DNA of 9,509 bases from assembly GCA_028696935.1 (NCBI GenBank), contig JAQVGE010000030.1:1-9509 (forward strand), in the 5' to 3' direction. This document shows, piece after piece, positions 6,376 to 9,509 of this stretch. The position numbers and the translations under genes are program-made. Below the pieces are notes generated by a model. That model did not search any database. It saw nothing but the letters and a program-made list of their open reading frames with translations, and was not told the DNA's origin. Source of the stretch: Minisyncoccota bacterium (GTDB taxonomy: Bacteria; Patescibacteria; Paceibacteria; UBA9973). Every line of letters begins with the position of its first letter. The stretch's first letter is position 1.

Positions 6376-8121
6376 ATGACATCAAATGAAATCAGGGAAA
6401 AGTTTTTAAAATTTTTCGAGTCTAAAAAACACAAAATAATACCTAGTGCATCTTTAATTCCAGAGAATGATCCATCCGTCCTTTTTAATACGGCTGGAAT
6501 GCAGCCCTTAGTACCATATTTACTAGGGCAAAAACATCCTATGGGGACAAGACTAGTTGATGCTCAAAAATGTGTTCGGACAGGGGATATTGAAGAAGTT
6601 GGAGATAATCGGCACCTCACTTTTTTTGAGATGTTGGGCAATTGGTCGCTTGGAGATTATTTTAAGGAAGAAGCAATCGCTTGGAGTTTTGAGTTTTTAA
6701 CTTCTAAAGAAAATGGACTTGGTCTTGATAAAGATAGATTATATGTGACGGTTTTTGAAGGTAATAATGATGCTCCTCGAGATGATGAAGCTCTAGAAAT
6801 TTGGAAAAAATATTTACCAGAAGATAGAATTTATTTTCTACCAGCAAAAAATAATTGGTGGAGTGCAGGAGAAAATGGACCTTGTGGTCCGGATACAGAA
6901 ATATTTTATGATGTGAACGAAAACCCAATTGGGGATATGTCTCATGACGAATTCGTAAAAGCAGATGATGAGGGGAGAGTGATTGAAATTTGGAATAATG
7001 TCTTTATGCAGTACGAGAAAAAAGATGGGAAAGTTGTCGGAAAATTGTCACAACACAATGTAGACACCGGAATGGGGCTTGAGAGAATTACAATGGTGGT
7101 TCAAGGTGCGAAGACGGTTTTTGACACAGATTTGTTTGTTCCGATTTTAGAAAAAATTAAAGAACTTTCTTCAGAAAGAGATGAGAAGATAGAAAGAATT
7201 ATTGCTGACCATATTAGAACAACCGTTTTTATGATTGGGGATGGAACAATTCCTTCTAATGCTGGGGCTGGTTATGTTCTCCGTAGAATCCTACGAAGAG
7301 CTATTCGTTTTGGAGATAAAATTGGGATGAAAGAAAAAGATTTACTTTTACTTTCTGATATTGTAGTAGAGAAGTATGGAGATGCTTATCTTGAATTAGA
7401 AAAAAATAAATCAATTATTAAAGAAGAAATAGAAAAAGAAGAAAATAAGTTTAGAGAAACGTTAAATAAGGGATTGAAAGAATTTGAAAAGGGAATAGAT
7501 CCATTTATTTTATTTACTACCTATGGATTTCCGATAGAACTTACAGAAGAACTTGCGAAAGAAAAAGGAATAAAAATAGAGAGAGAAGATTTTAATAAAA
7601 AAATGGAAGAGCATCAGAAACTTTCACAAACTGCATCTGCTGGGATGTTTAAGGGCGGGCTAGCGAATCACAGTGAAAAGACGGTGCGACTTCACACTGC
7701 TCACCATCTACTTTTAGCAGGATTACAAAATGTTGTTAGCCCTACAATAAAACAACGAGGAAGTAATATTACAGAAGAGCGACTTCGTATGGATTTTATG
7801 TTTGACAGAAAACTAACAGATGAAGAAAAAAAGAAAGTCGAAGATTGGGTGAATGATAAAATACAAAGAGGTTTGAATGTTATCCGTCGTGAGATGCCAC
7901 TTTCAGAAGCAGAGAAGGTTGGAGCTGAAATGGAGTTCGGAGCAAAGTATCCGGATATTGTGTCTTTGTATTTTGTCGAAGATGAAAATGGGGAAGTGAT
8001 ATCTAAAGAATTTTGTGGAGGTCCGCACGTTTCGAACACTTCTCTGTTAGGAAAATTTAAGATTCAGAAAGAAGAAGCAAGTTCTGCTGGAATTCGTCGA
8101 ATAAAAGCTGTTTTGGAGTAA
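6376..8121 (+). CDS. alaS: Alanyl-tRNA synthetase, short CPR-type form
   Basis: Charges tRNA-Ala and edits Ser/Gly mischarging. The protein is 581 aa, against about 875 for E. coli AlaRS. Class II motifs are present: motif 1 region NTAGMQPLVPYL (38-49), motif 2 RTGDIEEVGDNRHLTFFEML (68-87), and motif 3 GAGYVLRRILRRAIRFG (297-313). Near 380-389, TTYGFPIELT replaces the usual DTYGFPxxLT. The beta-barrel part of the editing region (with TPFYAESGGQ in canonical enzymes) is absent; MFKGGLANHSE leads directly to HTAHH (440-444). The editing zinc ligands are kept: H440, H444, C547 and H551 in CGGPH. The protein stops at AGIRRIKAVLE, so the C-Ala dimerisation/tRNA-elbow domain is absent. This matches a known short AlaRS type and does not look like a truncation. 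A GTG at 6370 would add two residues but sits only 5 nt from the -10. Confidence 0.95.
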   Translation: MTSNEIREKFLKFFESKKHKIIPSASLIPENDPSVLFNTAGMQPLVPYLLGQKHPMGTRLVDAQKCVRTGDIEEVGDNRHLTFFEMLGNWSLGDYFKEEAIAWSFEFLTSKENGLGLDKDRLYVTVFEGNNDAPRDDEALEIWKKYLPEDRIYFLPAKNNWWSAGENGPCGPDTEIFYDVNENPIGDMSHDEFVKADDEGRVIEIWNNVFMQYEKKDGKVVGKLSQHNVDTGMGLERITMVVQGAKTVFDTDLFVPILEKIKELSSERDEKIERIIADHIRTTVFMIGDGTIPSNAGAGYVLRRILRRAIRFGDKIGMKEKDLLLLSDIVVEKYGDAYLELEKNKSIIKEEIEKEENKFRETLNKGLKEFEKGIDPFILFTTYGFPIELTEELAKEKGIKIEREDFNKKMEEHQKLSQTASAGMFKGGLANHSEKTVRLHTAHHLLLAGLQNVVSPTIKQRGSNITEERLRMDFMFDRKLTDEEKKKVEDWVNDKIQRGLNVIRREMPLSEAEKVGAEMEFGAKYPDIVSLYFVEDENGEVISKEFCGGPHVSNTSLLGKFKIQKEEASSAGIRRIKAVLE

Positions 8122-8137
8122 TTTAATTCCTTTTTTT
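8115..8137 (+). terminator. Possible weak terminator overlapping the alaS stop
   Basis: GGAGT (8115-8119) can pair with ATTCC (8126-8130), including one G-U pair, around a 6-nt loop, followed directly by T7 (8131-8137). The stem is short and includes the alaS stop codon. The geometry fits an intrinsic terminator, but its stability is marginal, so chance in AT-rich DNA is a real alternative. Confidence 0.3.
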
Positions 8138-8150
8138 GTTAATCCTGTAG

Positions 8151-8156
8151 TATAAT
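8151..8156 (+). promoter_or_regulatory. -10 box of the ftsA-like gene
   Basis: A perfect TATAAT lies in TAGTATAATA, the same 10-mer as at alaS. It ends 10 nt before the ATG at 8166. No credible -35 is found at 16-18 bp; the upstream DNA is a T tract (8131-8137). The spacing predicts a leader of only a few nucleotides. Confidence 0.6.
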
Positions 8157-8165
8157 AAAAATACT

Positions 8166-9353
8166 ATGGGATTTTTGTTTAATAGTAAAAAAAAAGAAGA
8201 GGTTGTTGCAATTTTTGATATTGGCTCAGGAAGTATTGCTGGGGCAATTGTTCGAATTCCAAAAGATAAAGATGAGCTTCCTGTTATTTTAAAATCAATT
8301 AGAACAGAAATTGACTACAATAAAGAGAAGTTGGATACAAATGTTTTTATTAGGAATATGTTAAAGACCTTAGAGGATGTATCTCATGATGTCTATTTGA
8401 TGAAGTTCGCTCCTCTTAAAAAGATATTTTGTGTTGTTGCTTCTCCTTGGTATTCTTCTGAAACAAGAGTTCTGAAAACGACAAAAGATTCTGAGTTTAT
8501 TTTTACCTCTAAAATTGCAGATGATTTGTTGCAAAAAGAGATAAAGGAAATATTAAATTTTAATAATAAAAAGAATAAAAGTATCTATAATGAACTTGAA
8601 ATAATTGATAGTCAGGTTATGAGTGTATCTTTGAATGGTTATCAGATGGAATCACCCTTGGGAATACGAACTAAAGCTGTAGAGATAAACATGATTGTCT
8701 CTTTAGCTCAGAAATTCTTTTTAGACAAAATTCGAAAAGTTATTTCAAAAGATTTTCATGACACTCCTGTTGTTTTTTCTTCTTTTATGGTGGCTTCATA
8801 TCTTGCTATTCGTGATAAATACATAAGCCCAGATTCATATTTAATTTTAGATATTGGAGGAGAGATAACTGAAGTAGGTATTGTTTCTCGTGGGTCTTTA
8901 AAAGCTTCTCTTTCTTTTCCTTTTGGGAAGAAGACTATTTTTAGATATATTTCAACTAAAATGGAGGTTGACTTAAGAGATGCAAAAGAATTGTTTAATC
9001 TCTACAATGATGACAATTTAACCGAAAAGAAGAGAAAAGAATTGGAACCTCTTTTTAAATCAATAGAGAATTCTTGGAGTGAATCTTTTAGAAATTGCAT
9101 AAGTCTACTCCCTCATGTCTTAGCTCTTCCAAGTACAATATTTTTAACCGCAGACAATGATGTACTTAAGTGGTTTAAAAATGTAATTAGTAATGAAGAG
9201 TTTATTCAATCAATGACTCTTTTGCATAAATGTACGGTTATTTCTCTAAATGGAAATGAATTTAATCAAATGTGTAAACTAAATGATAAATCTGATTGTG
9301 ACCCATTTTTAATGATTGAAGCTATCTCTGTTGCACGTAATAAATTTAAATAA
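8166..9353 (+). CDS. FtsA-like actin-fold protein
   Basis: Member of the actin-like ATPase superfamily, closest in look to FtsA/PilM, 395 aa. Phosphate-1 motif: FDIGSGSIAGAIV (17-29). A subdomain resembling FtsA 1C spans about 85-190 (KKIFCVVASPWYSSETR at 85-101). Phosphate-2 motif: LILDIGGEITEVGIV (226-240). The adenosine motif, normally GG(x)-rich, reads IFLTADNDVLKWF (325-337) with both glycines replaced, so nucleotide binding may be weakened. There is no TM helix, and no obvious amphipathic C-terminal membrane helix of the FtsA type. It could tether FtsZ-type filaments or act as a PilM-like scaffold; the sequence does not decide, so I leave the symbol empty. The ATG is the first possible start, since an in-frame TAG lies at 8148-8150. 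The next ORF starts 2 nt after its stop, which suggests a two-gene unit. Confidence 0.8.
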   Translation: MGFLFNSKKKEEVVAIFDIGSGSIAGAIVRIPKDKDELPVILKSIRTEIDYNKEKLDTNVFIRNMLKTLEDVSHDVYLMKFAPLKKIFCVVASPWYSSETRVLKTTKDSEFIFTSKIADDLLQKEIKEILNFNNKKNKSIYNELEIIDSQVMSVSLNGYQMESPLGIRTKAVEINMIVSLAQKFFLDKIRKVISKDFHDTPVVFSSFMVASYLAIRDKYISPDSYLILDIGGEITEVGIVSRGSLKASLSFPFGKKTIFRYISTKMEVDLRDAKELFNLYNDDNLTEKKRKELEPLFKSIENSWSESFRNCISLLPHVLALPSTIFLTADNDVLKWFKNVISNEEFIQSMTLLHKCTVISLNGNEFNQMCKLNDKSDCDPFLMIEAISVARNKFK

Positions 9354-9355
9354 AT

Positions 9356-9509
9356 ATGGTTAAAAGAATAATAGAAGACATAAAACCAAAGACTAGGCAA
9401 AACAGACAACCAGAACAAATAAAAAAAATAATTTTTCCTAAAATAGAAAAAAAAGAGATAGAAATAAGTGAGGAAAATTTAATTAAAAATAAAAAGAGGT
9501 TGTCTACCA
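9356..9509 (+). CDS. Partial ORF, lysine-rich N-terminus, function unknown
   Basis: Open from an ATG at 9356 to the window end, 51 codons plus one base, so the C-terminus is missing. The visible part (starting MVKRIIEDIKPKTRQN) is highly charged, rich in Lys, Glu and Ile, with no hydrophobic segment and no recognised motif. It looks like a cytoplasmic, possibly disordered N-terminal tail. The ATG is 2 nt after the ftsA-like stop, with no Shine-Dalgarno sequence, so translation is probably coupled. The context suggests a partner of the FtsA-like protein, such as a membrane-anchored subunit, but that is only inference. Confidence 0.65.
   Translation, partial: MVKRIIEDIKPKTRQNRQPEQIKKIIFPKIEKKEIEISEENLIKNKKRLST

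Noticed and set aside
4..9353. Recoded UGA, as in Gracilibacteria/SR1
   Set aside because: All seven complete genes read through without in-frame TGA and end in TAA or TAG. UGA is simply not used as a stop here, which is a small sample and no sign of recoding.
1..9509. Mobile elements, CRISPR arrays, tRNA or rRNA genes
   Set aside because: No transposase, integrase, spaced direct repeats or cloverleaf sequence was seen, and the gaps (at most 89 bp) are too short to hold most of them.

Overview
The window is a compact, AT-rich stretch of bacterial chromosome with every gene on the + strand and almost no spacer DNA. It most resembles a Patescibacteria/CPR genome, probably of the Parcubacteria group (Nomurabacteria-like). 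This placement is an inference from several features: a short alanyl-tRNA synthetase of the CPR type, a protein joining sigma-70 region 4 to HARE-HTH modules, a single-TM protein of a kind I know mainly from CPR genomes, a reduced MltG, an FtsA-like protein with weakened nucleotide motifs, and very short intergenic gaps. The standard genetic code fits: every complete gene reads through intact and ends in TAA or TAG.

Layout. (1) 4-1827, the translational GTPase TypA/BipA. (2) After an 89-bp gap with a good promoter, 1917-2948 encodes a sigma-region-4 plus HARE-HTH protein, closed by a strong intrinsic terminator at 2953-2985. (3) A new transcription unit starts at once: promoter at 2984-3012, a poorly characterised membrane protein (3022-4293), the murein endolytic transglycosylase MltG (4297-5226) and the tRNA 2-thiouridylase MnmA (5235-6329). 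(4) A -10 box directly ahead of alaS (6376-8121). (5) Another -10 box ahead of an ftsA-like gene (8166-9353), which is followed 2 bp later by an ORF cut off by the window end.

Functionally the window mixes translation (TypA, MnmA, AlaRS), transcription (the sigma-4/HARE protein) and cell envelope or division (MltG, the FtsA-like protein and probably the membrane protein). Most of this is housekeeping, and I see no mobile element, CRISPR array, tRNA or rRNA.

The most informative non-coding pattern is that three genes that begin apparent transcription units have a TATAAT box ending 10-11 nt before the start codon and no Shine-Dalgarno sequence. That is the geometry of leaderless or nearly leaderless mRNAs. 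The least understood gene is the membrane protein at 3022-4293. It lies next to a peptidoglycan-cutting enzyme and looks to me like the N-terminal module of a VirD4/TraG-type ATPase without the ATPase. It is the best candidate here for undescribed biology, but the sequence alone does not establish a new system.
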